64,000 nt of DNA from Variovorax jilinensis. GTDB lineage: Bacteria; Pseudomonadota; Gammaproteobacteria; Burkholderiales; Burkholderiaceae_C. The notes beneath the pieces are model-generated. The model searched no databases and had not been told where the DNA came from. It saw only the letters and a program-made list of their open reading frames with translations. Shown here in pieces: positions 9,240-17,886 of the stretch (positions are counted from its first letter, which is position 1; each line of letters opens with the position of its first letter). The stretch covers positions 62,001-126,000 of the forward strand of contig NZ_JASZYQ010000009.1 in NCBI RefSeq assembly GCF_030316885.1, written 5' to 3'. A program made the translations under genes and the position numbers.

Positions 9240-10957
9240 CGCATTCAGCGACCCTTTCCTCAGCCTCTGCCGTGCAGATCGATCCGCGCGCGGCCGACTA
9301 CATCGTGATCGGCGGCGGCTCCGCGGGCTGCGTGCTCGCGGCGCGGCTCAGCGAAGACCCCGAGGTGCAGGTCTGCCTGCTCGAGGCCGGCGCACCCGAC
9401 CACAGCGCGCTGATCCAGTGCCCTGCCGGTCTGCCGGTCGTGATGCCCTATCCGATCTTCAACTGGGCCTTCAAGACGCAGCCCAACAAGGGCATGAACG
9501 GCCGCATTGGCTACCAGCCGCGCGGCAAGGCGCTCGGCGGATCGAGTTCGATCAACGGGATGATGTACATCCGTGGCGACCGCACCGACTACGACCGCTG
9601 GGCCGCGGCCGGCAACGCGGGCTGGAGCTATGCCGACGTCCTCCCGTATTTCAGGAAGGCCGAGAACAACGAGTTCTGGGGCGATTCCGAGTTCCACGGC
9701 GCGGGCGGGCCGCTCAACGTGGCCGACGTGATGGAGCCCAGCGTCTATGCGCGCGCCTTCGTCGAGGCCGCAGTGCAGGCCGGGCATCGCCCCAACCCGG
9801 ACTTCAACGGCGCTTTCCTCGAAGGCGTCGGCCTCACGCAGGTGACGCAGAAGAACGGTGAACGCTGCAGCACCGCCAAGGGCTACCTGACGCCGAATCT
9901 CGCGCGTCCCAACCTGCGCGTCATCACGCGCGCGCACACCACGCGCATCGTGATGGAGGACCGGCGCGCCGTGGCGGTCGACTACCTGGATGCACAGGGC
10001 GTCGCGCGGCGCGTGACTGCGCGGCGCGAGGTGCTGCTCGCGGCCGGCGCGCTGCAATCGCCGCAGGTTCTGATGCTCTCGGGGATCGGGCCGGCGGACA
10101 CATTGCGCAGACACGGCATTCCGCTGGTGCTCGACGCCCCGGGCGTCGGGCAGAACCTGCAGGACCACATCGACCTGGTCCACACCTACGAGGGCGGTGC
10201 CTCGCGCGGCCTGATCGGCCTGTCGCTCACGAGCGCATGGTCGGTGCTCAAGGGCCTCGTGCACTGGGCCCGGCACCGCCGCGGCATGTTGACGACGAAC
10301 TTCGCAGAAGGCAACGGCTTCCTGAGGACGCGCCCCGAGGAGAGCGTCCCCGACCTTCAGGTCGTGTTCGTGGTCGCGAAGATCATGGACCACGGACGCA
10401 GGATCCTGTTCGGCAACGGCTACTCGGTGCATGCCGGCATGCTGCGACCGCGCTCGCGCGGCAGCGTCACGATCGCGAGCGCCGACCCGATGGCGCCGCC
10501 GGTGATCGACACCAATTTCCTGTCCGAGCAGAGCGACGTCGATTGCCTCGTGCGCGGCTTCAAGCGCGTGCGCCAGATCATGCGGCAGCCTGCGCTCGCA
10601 CGCTTCGGCGGCCGCGAATCAAAGAGTTCGGCCTGGGCGCAGACCGACGCCGAGATCGAGCAGCTGGTGCGCGCCAACGCCGACTGCGCCTATCACCCCG
10701 TTGGCACCTGCCGAATGGGCAACGGTGCGCACGACGTGGTCGATGCGCAGTTGCGCGTGAAGGGTGTCGGCGGTCTGCGTGTGGTCGATGCGTCGGTGAT
10801 GCCCGACATCGTCTCGGGCAACACCAACGCGCCGACGGTGATGATCGCCGAGAAGGCGGCCGACATGATCAAGGCCGCTGCCGTCCGGGTCGCTCCTGAC
10901 GACGCGGCCGCGTCCATCGTGCGTCTCCAACCGCAACGCTCTGAGGTGGTCGCATGA
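9236..10957 (+). CDS. GMC family FAD-dependent alcohol dehydrogenase/oxidase
   Basis: A 573-residue flavoprotein of the choline dehydrogenase / AlkJ group. The FAD fold is seen as VIGGGSAGCVLAARL (about 23-37), GMC signature 1 as GKALGGSSSINGMMY (about 98-112), and the active site as HPVGTCRMG with His487 and Asn531 in GNTNAPTVM. It oxidises alcohols to aldehydes, passing electrons to O2 or quinone. Its ATG overlaps the sulfatase stop (ATGA), pointing to coupled translation, so the alcohol released by the sulfatase is the probable substrate. It is soluble or peripherally bound, with no TM helix. Confidence 0.93.
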   Translation: MTHSATLSSASAVQIDPRAADYIVIGGGSAGCVLAARLSEDPEVQVCLLEAGAPDHSALIQCPAGLPVVMPYPIFNWAFKTQPNKGMNGRIGYQPRGKALGGSSSINGMMYIRGDRTDYDRWAAAGNAGWSYADVLPYFRKAENNEFWGDSEFHGAGGPLNVADVMEPSVYARAFVEAAVQAGHRPNPDFNGAFLEGVGLTQVTQKNGERCSTAKGYLTPNLARPNLRVITRAHTTRIVMEDRRAVAVDYLDAQGVARRVTARREVLLAAGALQSPQVLMLSGIGPADTLRRHGIPLVLDAPGVGQNLQDHIDLVHTYEGGASRGLIGLSLTSAWSVLKGLVHWARHRRGMLTTNFAEGNGFLRTRPEESVPDLQVVFVVAKIMDHGRRILFGNGYSVHAGMLRPRSRGSVTIASADPMAPPVIDTNFLSEQSDVDCLVRGFKRVRQIMRQPALARFGGRESKSSAWAQTDAEIEQLVRANADCAYHPVGTCRMGNGAHDVVDAQLRVKGVGGLRVVDASVMPDIVSGNTNAPTVMIAEKAADMIKAAAVRVAPDDAAASIVRLQPQRSEVVA

Positions 10958-12441
10958 CGACCGATCACTCGGCTGACGCCGCCATCGACACCCTGCAGCG
11001 CACGCTGGCGCTGCAGCGCAAGGCCTGCCTCGCGGCGCCTTACCCTGCGCTGGCCGAGCGCCGGCGCGACCTGAAGGCGCTGCGGCTTGCGCTGCAGCGC
11101 TGGCAGGACCCGCTCGCGCATGCGATGAGCGCGGACTTCGGCCGCCGCTCGGAGTCCGAATGCAAGATGCTCGACGTGCTCGGGCCCGCGTTGCAGATCG
11201 ACCATGCGATCGCCCATCTGCGGCAGTGGATGCGCAGCGCGCGGCGCGGCGTCGACTGGATGTTCCTGGGCAACAGCGCGCGCGTGGTCTATCAGCCCAA
11301 GGGCGTGGTCGGCGTGATCGCGGCCTGGAACTTCCCCGTGGTGGAGTCGGTCGGCCCGCTGGTCGCCGCGCTCGCGGCCGGCAACCGCGTGATGATCAAG
11401 ATGTCGGAGTTCTCGCCGCGCTGCACCGAGGTGCTGCGCCGCATGCTGGCCGAGGTCTTTCCGGAGGAGCAGGTGGCGGTGTTCGGCGGCGGCGTCGAGG
11501 TCGGCCGGGCCTTCGCGGCCCTGCCGTTCGACCACATCGTGTTCACCGGATCGCCCGCGGTCGGACGCGAGATCATGCGTGCCGCGTCCGCGAACCTGAC
11601 GCCGGTCACGCTGGAGCTCGGCGGCAAGTCGCCCGCGATCGTGGGCCGATCGGCCTCGATGTCGACCGTCGCGCGGTCGATCGCGCATGGCAAGCTCTTC
11701 AACAGCGGACAGGCCTGCGTCGCCCCCGACTATGCGCTGGTGCCGCCCGAGCGCATCGACGAATTCGTCGCTGCCACGCTGCGCGAGTTCCAGCGCATGG
11801 TGCCCGACCCGGTGAAGGACCCGCAGTACACGAGCATGGCCTCCGAGCGGCATGCCGATCGCGTGCGCGAACTGCTCGCCGACGCGGTGGCCAAGGGCGC
11901 CACCGTGACTTCCTGCGGCGCAGGCGACGGCGCGCGCATCATCGCGCTTCAGATCGTGACGAACGTGTCGCCGCGGATGCGGATCATGCAGGAGGAGCTC
12001 TTCAATCCGATCCTGCCCGTGCTGGCCTGCGATTCGATCGATGACGCGGTCGCCCTTGTCACGGCCGGCCCGCGACCGCTCGCGCTCTACTACTACGGCA
12101 GCGACGCGGACGAGGCCAGGCGCCTTGCGCGCGACGTGCACGCGGGCGGCATGACGATCAACGACTGGGCCTGGCATGTGTTCCAGTGCGACCTGCCCTT
12201 CGGCGGCAGCGGCAACTCGGGCATGGGCAGCTGGCGCGGGCCCGAGGGCTTCCGGGCGCTGTCGCATGCCAAGTCGGTGTTCACCGTGCGTCGCTGGTTT
12301 CCGATCCACCTGTTCCGTCCGCCCTACGGCTCGCGCATCCAGCAGCTGATCATGAAGATCTTCCTCGGGCACGGGCCGGCCGGCGATGCCGATGCATCCG
12401 CCACCTTGGCGGAACCGTCCCCCGGGGGCAGTTCGCGATGA
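10954..12441 (+). CDS. Aldehyde dehydrogenase (coniferyl-aldehyde dehydrogenase type)
   Basis: A 495-residue NAD(P)+-dependent aldehyde dehydrogenase. Rossmann and substrate motifs include GVVGVIAAWNFPV (about 118-130), catalytic Glu221 in LELGGKSP and nucleophile Cys255 in FNSGQACVAPDY. The short N-terminus and the C-terminal hydrophobic tail (FPIHLFRPPYG) match the coniferyl / fatty aldehyde dehydrogenase group, whose tail can touch the membrane. It overlaps the GMC gene by 4 bases and would turn the aldehyde into a carboxylic acid for the CoA ligase downstream (inference from context). The C-terminal 20 residues are Ala/Ser/Pro-rich and probably disordered. Confidence 0.93.
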   Translation: MTTDHSADAAIDTLQRTLALQRKACLAAPYPALAERRRDLKALRLALQRWQDPLAHAMSADFGRRSESECKMLDVLGPALQIDHAIAHLRQWMRSARRGVDWMFLGNSARVVYQPKGVVGVIAAWNFPVVESVGPLVAALAAGNRVMIKMSEFSPRCTEVLRRMLAEVFPEEQVAVFGGGVEVGRAFAALPFDHIVFTGSPAVGREIMRAASANLTPVTLELGGKSPAIVGRSASMSTVARSIAHGKLFNSGQACVAPDYALVPPERIDEFVAATLREFQRMVPDPVKDPQYTSMASERHADRVRELLADAVAKGATVTSCGAGDGARIIALQIVTNVSPRMRIMQEELFNPILPVLACDSIDDAVALVTAGPRPLALYYYGSDADEARRLARDVHAGGMTINDWAWHVFQCDLPFGGSGNSGMGSWRGPEGFRALSHAKSVFTVRRWFPIHLFRPPYGSRIQQLIMKIFLGHGPAGDADASATLAEPSPGGSSR

Positions 12442-13700
12442 GTGCTTCGTATTCGCGGCCCGGCGCGACGCCCGCGGCGGGCGGCTACGCCTGGGCCGTG
12501 TTCGCGCTGACCTTCGGCCTGATGCTGTCGGACTACCTCTCGCGCCAGGTGATCGGCGCCGTGTTCCCGTTCCTCAAGTCCGACTGGGGGGTGTCCGACG
12601 CGCAGCTCGGTGCGCTGGTCAGCGTCGTCTCCGTCGTGGTGGGCGTGCTCACGCTGCCGCTGTCGCTGCTCGCGGATCGGTGGGGCCGGGTCCGGAGCAT
12701 CACGCTGATGGCCTTCGTCTGGTGCCTCGCGACCATCGCCTGCGGCCTGGCTTCCAACTACACGCAGCTGTTGCTGGCGCGCGCCGTCGTCGGTGTCGGC
12801 GAGGCGGCCTACGCCGCCGCGGGAGCCGCGTTGCTGGCCCATGTGTTCCCGGTGGGCCGCCGCGCGGCGATCCAGGGCGCATTCCAGTCGGCGGGGCTGT
12901 TCGGTTCGGTGCTCGGCGTGGTGATCGGCGGCGCGGTCGCGAGCCAGCACGGCTGGCGCGCGGCCTTCTTCGTGGTGGGAGCGCCGGGCCTGCTGCTCGC
13001 GCTCGCCTATCCGTTCGTGGTCCGCGACTACGTCGCACCACCTCTCGGCGCCCGAGGCAGCAACCGGCCGGCGCTCGCGCAACTGGTGCGGCAGGTGTTC
13101 GTCGCACGTTCGGGCAACCTGAGCTTCGTGGCCTTCGGGCTGCAGATGGCCATACCCTCGATCCTGATCGCCTGGATGCCGACCTTCCTGCACCGCTTTT
13201 ACGACTTCGAGCCGCGCAGGGCGGCGTTGATGGCGGCGGGCGTGGTGCTCGCTGCCGGGCTCGGCGTGTTGCTGGGCGGCGGCCTCTCGGATCGCCTGAG
13301 CCACGGGCGGCCGCGGTTGCGGGCGGTCGTGCCCGCGGCCTACGCTGCGATCTGCGGCCTGCTGCTCATGGCCGGCTTCGGCCTGCCGCCGAGCGGCCTC
13401 GCGCTGGGCCTCCTCTTCGCGGGCGCCGTGTTCGCGGTGGCGCACGGCGGGTGCGCGGTGGCGATCGTGATGGATGTCACCCATCCCGCGGTGCGCGCCA
13501 CGGTCACCGCAACCGCGGTGCTCGGTGCGAGCCTGCTGGGCCTCGCACCGGGCCCGTTCCTGGTCGGCCTGCTTTCGGACCTGGTCGACCTCAAGACCGC
13601 GCTGACAGTCGCGCCGCTGGTGTCGTTCGCGGCCGCCGCGCTGTTCCTGTCGGCGGCGCGCAGCTACGAGCGCGACGCATCGCGCTTCGCGCTCGCCTGA
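12438..13700 (+). CDS. MFS transporter
   Basis: A 420-residue, 12-helix major facilitator. The start is the ATG overlapping the aldehyde dehydrogenase stop (ATGA); upstream in-frame codons lie inside that gene and do not look like protein. Motif A is visible as LADRWGRVRS in the loop after TM2, and GGGLSDRLSHGRPRLR in the middle loop is its second copy. It resembles the anion/organic-acid MFS types (hexuronate, phthalate or spinster-like). As the fourth overlapping gene it is the likely importer of the sulfate ester or of an intermediate (inference). A sulfatase without a signal peptide would require such import. Confidence 0.9.
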   Translation: MSASYSRPGATPAAGGYAWAVFALTFGLMLSDYLSRQVIGAVFPFLKSDWGVSDAQLGALVSVVSVVVGVLTLPLSLLADRWGRVRSITLMAFVWCLATIACGLASNYTQLLLARAVVGVGEAAYAAAGAALLAHVFPVGRRAAIQGAFQSAGLFGSVLGVVIGGAVASQHGWRAAFFVVGAPGLLLALAYPFVVRDYVAPPLGARGSNRPALAQLVRQVFVARSGNLSFVAFGLQMAIPSILIAWMPTFLHRFYDFEPRRAALMAAGVVLAAGLGVLLGGGLSDRLSHGRPRLRAVVPAAYAAICGLLLMAGFGLPPSGLALGLLFAGAVFAVAHGGCAVAIVMDVTHPAVRATVTATAVLGASLLGLAPGPFLVGLLSDLVDLKTALTVAPLVSFAAAALFLSAARSYERDASRFALA

Positions 13701-13810
13701 TTCCCAGGACCTGCGAAACCGCTGCAATGACCTGTGGCGCGGGGATGCCGCTTCTAGCATCCCTCCATGCACTTCCGAAGCCATCGGAAGGCCATGAAGA
13801 GAGACAAGAA

Positions 13811-14596
13811 ATGAATGACGACATCCTTATCTGCGAGGCCTTCGGCGCGGTCGCGCGCCTGACACTGAACCGGCCGCGCGCGATGAACGCGCTGAACCTC
13901 GCGACGCTCGCGCAGCTCGAGGATCGGCTGGCCGAGATCGCGGCCGACCACGAGATCCGCGTGCTGGTGCTGACCGGCAACGGGCCGGCCTTCTGCGCCG
14001 GCGCAGACCTCAAGGAAGTGCTCGCGGGCGCGAGCCTCGCACCCGGCGAGGCCGACTTCCTCGACCGCGCCGAGACGGTCTTCGGCCGGTTGCGCAGCTT
14101 TCCGAAGCCGGTCATTGCGGCGCTCAACGGCGTGACGATGGCCGGCGGCCTCGAGCTCGCGATGTGCGCCGACATCGTGGTCGCGGCCGAGAGCGCCACC
14201 ATCGCCGACGCCCATGCCAACTTCGGCGTCTACCCGGGTGCCGGCGGTGCCGCCATCCTTCCGCGGCTGGTGCCGCTCAACATGGCGATGTACCTGCTCC
14301 TGACCGGCAAGTCGCTCACGGCCGACCAGATGAAGGCCTGCGGGCTGGTCTGCGAAGTGCATGCCGATGCGGCCCTGCCCGAGGCGGCGCTCGAGCTGGC
14401 GCGCCACATCGCCAGGAAGAGCCCGATCGCGCTGCAACGCATGAAGGAAGTCGCGCGCGCCTCGGCCGACAAGACCGGTGCCGACGCGCTGCTGCACGAG
14501 CAGGTGATGCTGCGCCGGCACATGCGCACGGCCGACTTCCACGAGGGTCTCACGGCCTTCGCCGAGAAGCGGGCACCGAAGTTCACGGGCCGCTGA
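13811..14596 (+). CDS. Enoyl-CoA hydratase/isomerase family protein
   Basis: A 261-residue crotonase-fold enzyme; the start follows GAGAGACAAGAA. The oxyanion-hole segments are FCAGADLKE (about 61-69) and the stretch GVTMAGGLELAM (about 108-119). It would hydrate the 2-enoyl-CoA made by the acyl-CoA dehydrogenase two genes downstream. The length is normal for monofunctional crotonases. It is separated from the MFS gene by 110 bases, so it may begin a second transcript of the cluster, and is followed after 34 bases by the thiolase. The exact reaction (hydratase, isomerase or hydrolase) cannot be told from sequence. Confidence 0.9.
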   Translation: MNDDILICEAFGAVARLTLNRPRAMNALNLATLAQLEDRLAEIAADHEIRVLVLTGNGPAFCAGADLKEVLAGASLAPGEADFLDRAETVFGRLRSFPKPVIAALNGVTMAGGLELAMCADIVVAAESATIADAHANFGVYPGAGGAAILPRLVPLNMAMYLLLTGKSLTADQMKACGLVCEVHADAALPEAALELARHIARKSPIALQRMKEVARASADKTGADALLHEQVMLRRHMRTADFHEGLTAFAEKRAPKFTGR

Positions 14597-14630
14597 AGCG
14601 CTCCCGATCACCTTGCAAGGAAAACCCCAG

Positions 14631-15872
14631 ATGAACGACATCTACGTCGCCGGCGTCGGCATGACGCCCTTCGGCCGCCTGCTCGACCGCACGGTCTACG
14701 ACATGGTCGAGGAGGCCGTGCTGCTCGCCGTGACCGATGCCGGTTGCGGCATCGGCGACATCGGCTCGGCTTTCTATTCGACGCTGACCAACGGCCAGTT
14801 CCAGGGCCAGACCGCGATTCCCGGCCCGATCGCAATGCGGCGGCTCGGCATCGAGGGCATTCCGGTGTTCAGCGTCGAGAACGCGTGTGCCTCGGGCTCC
14901 TCGGCCTTCAACCTCGCGACCATGGCGCTGCGCGCGGGCAGCTGCGACATCGCGCTCGCGGTCGGCGCCGAGAAGATGAACATCCCCGACAAGGCGAAGA
15001 TGTTCGGCGCCTTCGACGGCGGCTGGGACGTGGCGACGGTGGAGGAGAACCGCGCCGCGCTGATGGCGATGGGACAGGCCATCGTGCCGCCGCCCGGCAC
15101 CATGTCCGAGAAGCCCTACAGCGTCTTCATGGACGTCTACGCGGCCTTCTGCCGCCAGCACATGCAGACCTACGGCACGACCCAGCGGCAGATCGCCGCG
15201 GTGGCGGCCAAGAACCATCAGCATTCGGTGCACAACCCGCTGTCGCAGTACCGCGAGCCCTGCAGCATCGAGCAGGTGCTGGCCGCGCCGCCGATCGCCT
15301 ATCCGCTGACCCTGCCGATGTGCTCGCCGATCAGCGATGGCGCCGCCGCGGTGGTGCTGTGCAACGCCGAGGGCCTCAGGCGCATGCGCGGCGAGGCGCA
15401 TCGCGCGGTGCGCGTGCTCGCCAGCGTGGTGCAGACCGGCAGCACGCGCGGCATCGACGAGCCGCACAGGATCGTGGCCCATCTGGGCGCGAGGAAGGCC
15501 TATGAGCAGGCCGGCGTCTCGCCGGCCGACATCGACGTCGCCGAGGTGCACGACGCCACTGCGATGGGCGAGATCCTCAACGCCGAGTCCCTGATGCTGG
15601 TGCCATTCGGCGAAGGCGGCCCGGCAGCCGAGCGCGGCGACTTCACGGTCGGCGGCCGGATCCCGATCAACCCCTCGGGCGGCCTCGAATCCAAGGGCCA
15701 CCCGATCGGTGCCACGGGCCTGGGCCAGCTGCACGAACTGGTCACCCAGCTGCGCGGCGAAGCCGGCAAGCGACAGGTCGACGGCGCGCGCATCGCGATC
15801 CAGGAGAACGGCGGCGGCCTCTATGGCATCGAGGAGGCCGTGGTCGCGATCACGATCCTCGGCAAGCAGTAA
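14631..15872 (+). CDS. Thiolase family protein, SCP-x / lipid-transfer type
   Basis: A 413-residue thiolase-fold enzyme. The nucleophile is Cys86 in VENACASGSS and the His motif is SKGHPIGATG with His357. The C-terminal QENGGGLYG lacks the second Cys of classical thiolases, as in the SCP-x/lipid-transfer subfamily used for side-chain shortening of sterols, bile acids and other branched acyl-CoAs. The start is MNDIYVAGVG after CAAGGAAAACCCCAG; an earlier in-frame start would add six non-conserved residues. It is the cleavage step of the beta-oxidation set here. The subfamily hints at a bulky or branched acyl chain, which is an inference. Confidence 0.88.
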   Translation: MNDIYVAGVGMTPFGRLLDRTVYDMVEEAVLLAVTDAGCGIGDIGSAFYSTLTNGQFQGQTAIPGPIAMRRLGIEGIPVFSVENACASGSSAFNLATMALRAGSCDIALAVGAEKMNIPDKAKMFGAFDGGWDVATVEENRAALMAMGQAIVPPPGTMSEKPYSVFMDVYAAFCRQHMQTYGTTQRQIAAVAAKNHQHSVHNPLSQYREPCSIEQVLAAPPIAYPLTLPMCSPISDGAAAVVLCNAEGLRRMRGEAHRAVRVLASVVQTGSTRGIDEPHRIVAHLGARKAYEQAGVSPADIDVAEVHDATAMGEILNAESLMLVPFGEGGPAAERGDFTVGGRIPINPSGGLESKGHPIGATGLGQLHELVTQLRGEAGKRQVDGARIAIQENGGGLYGIEEAVVAITILGKQ

Positions 15873-15893
15873 CCAGCACACGGAGACACACAC

Positions 15894-17051
15894 ATGGGAC
15901 ACGTCATCAGAACTGAAGAGCAGCAGGCCGCCGTCGACGGGCTCAAGCGCTTCCTGGCCGCCGAGGTCGATGCACTCTTCAACAAGGAGTACCGCGACAA
16001 GTTCGTGCCGAAGGCGCAGATGGGCGCGGTCATGCGCGAGCTGTCGCGCTTCGGCCTGATATCCGGCACGGTCGACGAGGCACACGGCGGCATGGGTCTG
16101 GACTGGCTCACGATGATCATGCTGTTCGAGGAAGTCGCGACCACCTCGGCCGACCTCTCGGTGCCGGTGCTGATCAACTCCTTCGGCGCCTACATGCTGC
16201 AGCAGCTGGCGCCGCAGCCCCTGCGCGAACGCTACCTTCCGGGCCTGGTGAGCGGCGAGCTGTTCTGCAGCATCGGCATCTCCGAGCCCGACGTCGGCTC
16301 CAACGTGCTCGAGATCAAGACCCGCGCGCGCCGCGACGGCGACCACTTCGTGCTCAACGGCGAGAAGACCTGGATCAGCAACGGCTCCTACTCCGACTTC
16401 CTGATCTGCACCTGCCGCACCGGCGACGATCCGCGCCGCGGCCTGACGCACTTCCTGCTCGATCGCAAGGAGCATCCGTACGAGGTGCGCGACATCCACA
16501 AGATCGCCTGGAACAGCCAGTCGACGGCGCAGATCTTCCTCAACGACGTGCGCGTGCCGGCCACGAACATGATCGGCAACGAGGGCGAGGCGCTCAAGAA
16601 CACGCTGTCGATGTTCGAGCGCTCGCGCGTCTTCGTGGCGGCGCAGGGGCTCGGCATCGGACGCCGCGCGCTGGAGGAAGCGGTGCGCTATGCAGGAGAG
16701 CGCAAGCAGCACGGCAAGGTGATCGCGGGCCACCAGCTGATCGCCGCCATGCTGGCCGAGATGGCGACCCAGGTCGACGCCTCGCGCCTGCTCGTCTACC
16801 GCGCCGCCGAGATGATCCAGGCCGGCGTGCCGGCGGAGATGGAGGCGGCGATGGCCAAGTACTTCGCCTGCGAGGCCGCCGTGACGGTGGCGCGCCAGGC
16901 CGTGCAGATCCACGGGGGCAACGGCGTCACGCGCGAATTCCTGGTCGAGAAGCTGGCCCGCGAAGCCATCGTGGCGCCGATCCCCGAAGGAACCACCCAG
17001 ATCCAGCAACTGCTCATCGCGCGCGCCCTGACCGGCGTCAACGCCTTCTGA
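15894..17051 (+). CDS. Acyl-CoA dehydrogenase
   Basis: A 385-residue flavoprotein with the three acyl-CoA dehydrogenase domains: helical N-terminal, middle beta domain with CSIGISEPDVGSN (about 124-136) and KTWISNGSYSDF, and a C-terminal helical domain with QIHGGNGVTREF near residue 340. It introduces the 2,3-double bond into an acyl-CoA and gives electrons to ETF. The start is preceded by ACGGAGACACACAC, 21 bases after the thiolase. It lies in order with hydratase, thiolase and hydroxyacyl-type dehydrogenase, so the four steps of one beta-oxidation round are all encoded here. Chain-length preference is unknown. Confidence 0.93.
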   Translation: MGHVIRTEEQQAAVDGLKRFLAAEVDALFNKEYRDKFVPKAQMGAVMRELSRFGLISGTVDEAHGGMGLDWLTMIMLFEEVATTSADLSVPVLINSFGAYMLQQLAPQPLRERYLPGLVSGELFCSIGISEPDVGSNVLEIKTRARRDGDHFVLNGEKTWISNGSYSDFLICTCRTGDDPRRGLTHFLLDRKEHPYEVRDIHKIAWNSQSTAQIFLNDVRVPATNMIGNEGEALKNTLSMFERSRVFVAAQGLGIGRRALEEAVRYAGERKQHGKVIAGHQLIAAMLAEMATQVDASRLLVYRAAEMIQAGVPAEMEAAMAKYFACEAAVTVARQAVQIHGGNGVTREFLVEKLAREAIVAPIPEGTTQIQQLLIARALTGVNAF

Positions 17052-17069
17052 ACCCACGGAGCCGCCGAC

Positions 17070-17846
17070 ATGCGAATCAAGGACAAGACCATCGTGATCA
17101 CGGGCGGGGCCTCGGGCCTGGGCCTGGCGACCGCCACCTACATGGTCAAGGAAAAAGGCGCCCGCGTCGCGATCCTCGACCTCAACGAGGAAGCCGGCCA
17201 GCAGGCCGTGGCCGAGCTCGGTGCCGAGCATGCGCTGTTCGTGCAGACCGACGTCGCGAGCGAGGAATCGGTGCAGGCCGCGGTCGATGCGGTGATGCAG
17301 CGTTTCGGAGCCATCCACGTCTGCATCAACGGTGCCGCCATCCCGACCGGCTTCAAGCTGCTCGGCAAGGAGGGCAAGGCCGCACCACTCGCACGCTTCG
17401 CGCAGGCGACCGCGGTCAACATCAACGGCGTCTTCAACGTGATGTCCAAGTGCGCGGAGCAGATGGCGCGGAACGAGCCCGAGGTCGGCGAGGAGCGCGG
17501 CGTGGTGATCAACGTCTCTTCCGGCGCGGCCTACGAAGGCCAGGTCGGTCAGGCCGCGTATGCGGCGTCGAAGGCCGCGATCATCGGCATGAACATGCCC
17601 GCGGCGCGCGAGCTCGGCGCCATCGGCGTGCGGGTCAACGCGATCGCGCCGGGCCTGTTCCTGACCGCCATGGTCGCGGGCCTCGATGCCAAGGTGCTCG
17701 ACTCGCTCAAGGAGCAGATGGAAGCGCCGCGACGCCTCGGCGACATGCGCGAGTTCGCCCATTGCTGCGCCTTCATCGTCGAGAACGCCTATGTGAACGC
17801 CGAAACCATCCGCCTCGACGGCGCGGCCCGCCTGCGCGCCCGTTGA
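17070..17846 (+). CDS. Short-chain dehydrogenase, type 2 3-hydroxyacyl-CoA dehydrogenase-like
   Basis: A 258-residue SDR with the NAD-binding motif TGGASGLG (about 11-18), acidic Asp after beta-2 (ILDLNEEAG) that favours NAD(H), INGA motif, and catalytic Ser150/Ser151, Tyr164 and Lys168 (YAASK). The long loop before helix 4 (HSD10-like, around GFKLLGKEGKAAPLARF) and its position after an acyl-CoA dehydrogenase suggest a 3-hydroxyacyl-CoA dehydrogenase of the HSD17B10 type, giving the 3-ketoacyl-CoA used by the thiolase. It starts 18 bases after the acyl-CoA dehydrogenase. A hydroxysteroid or other alcohol substrate cannot be excluded. Confidence 0.88.
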   Translation: MRIKDKTIVITGGASGLGLATATYMVKEKGARVAILDLNEEAGQQAVAELGAEHALFVQTDVASEESVQAAVDAVMQRFGAIHVCINGAAIPTGFKLLGKEGKAAPLARFAQATAVNINGVFNVMSKCAEQMARNEPEVGEERGVVINVSSGAAYEGQVGQAAYAASKAAIIGMNMPAARELGAIGVRVNAIAPGLFLTAMVAGLDAKVLDSLKEQMEAPRRLGDMREFAHCCAFIVENAYVNAETIRLDGAARLRAR

Positions 17847-17886
17847 GCGGCCTTTTCCCACACAACCAGAGAACGAGAGACAAACC

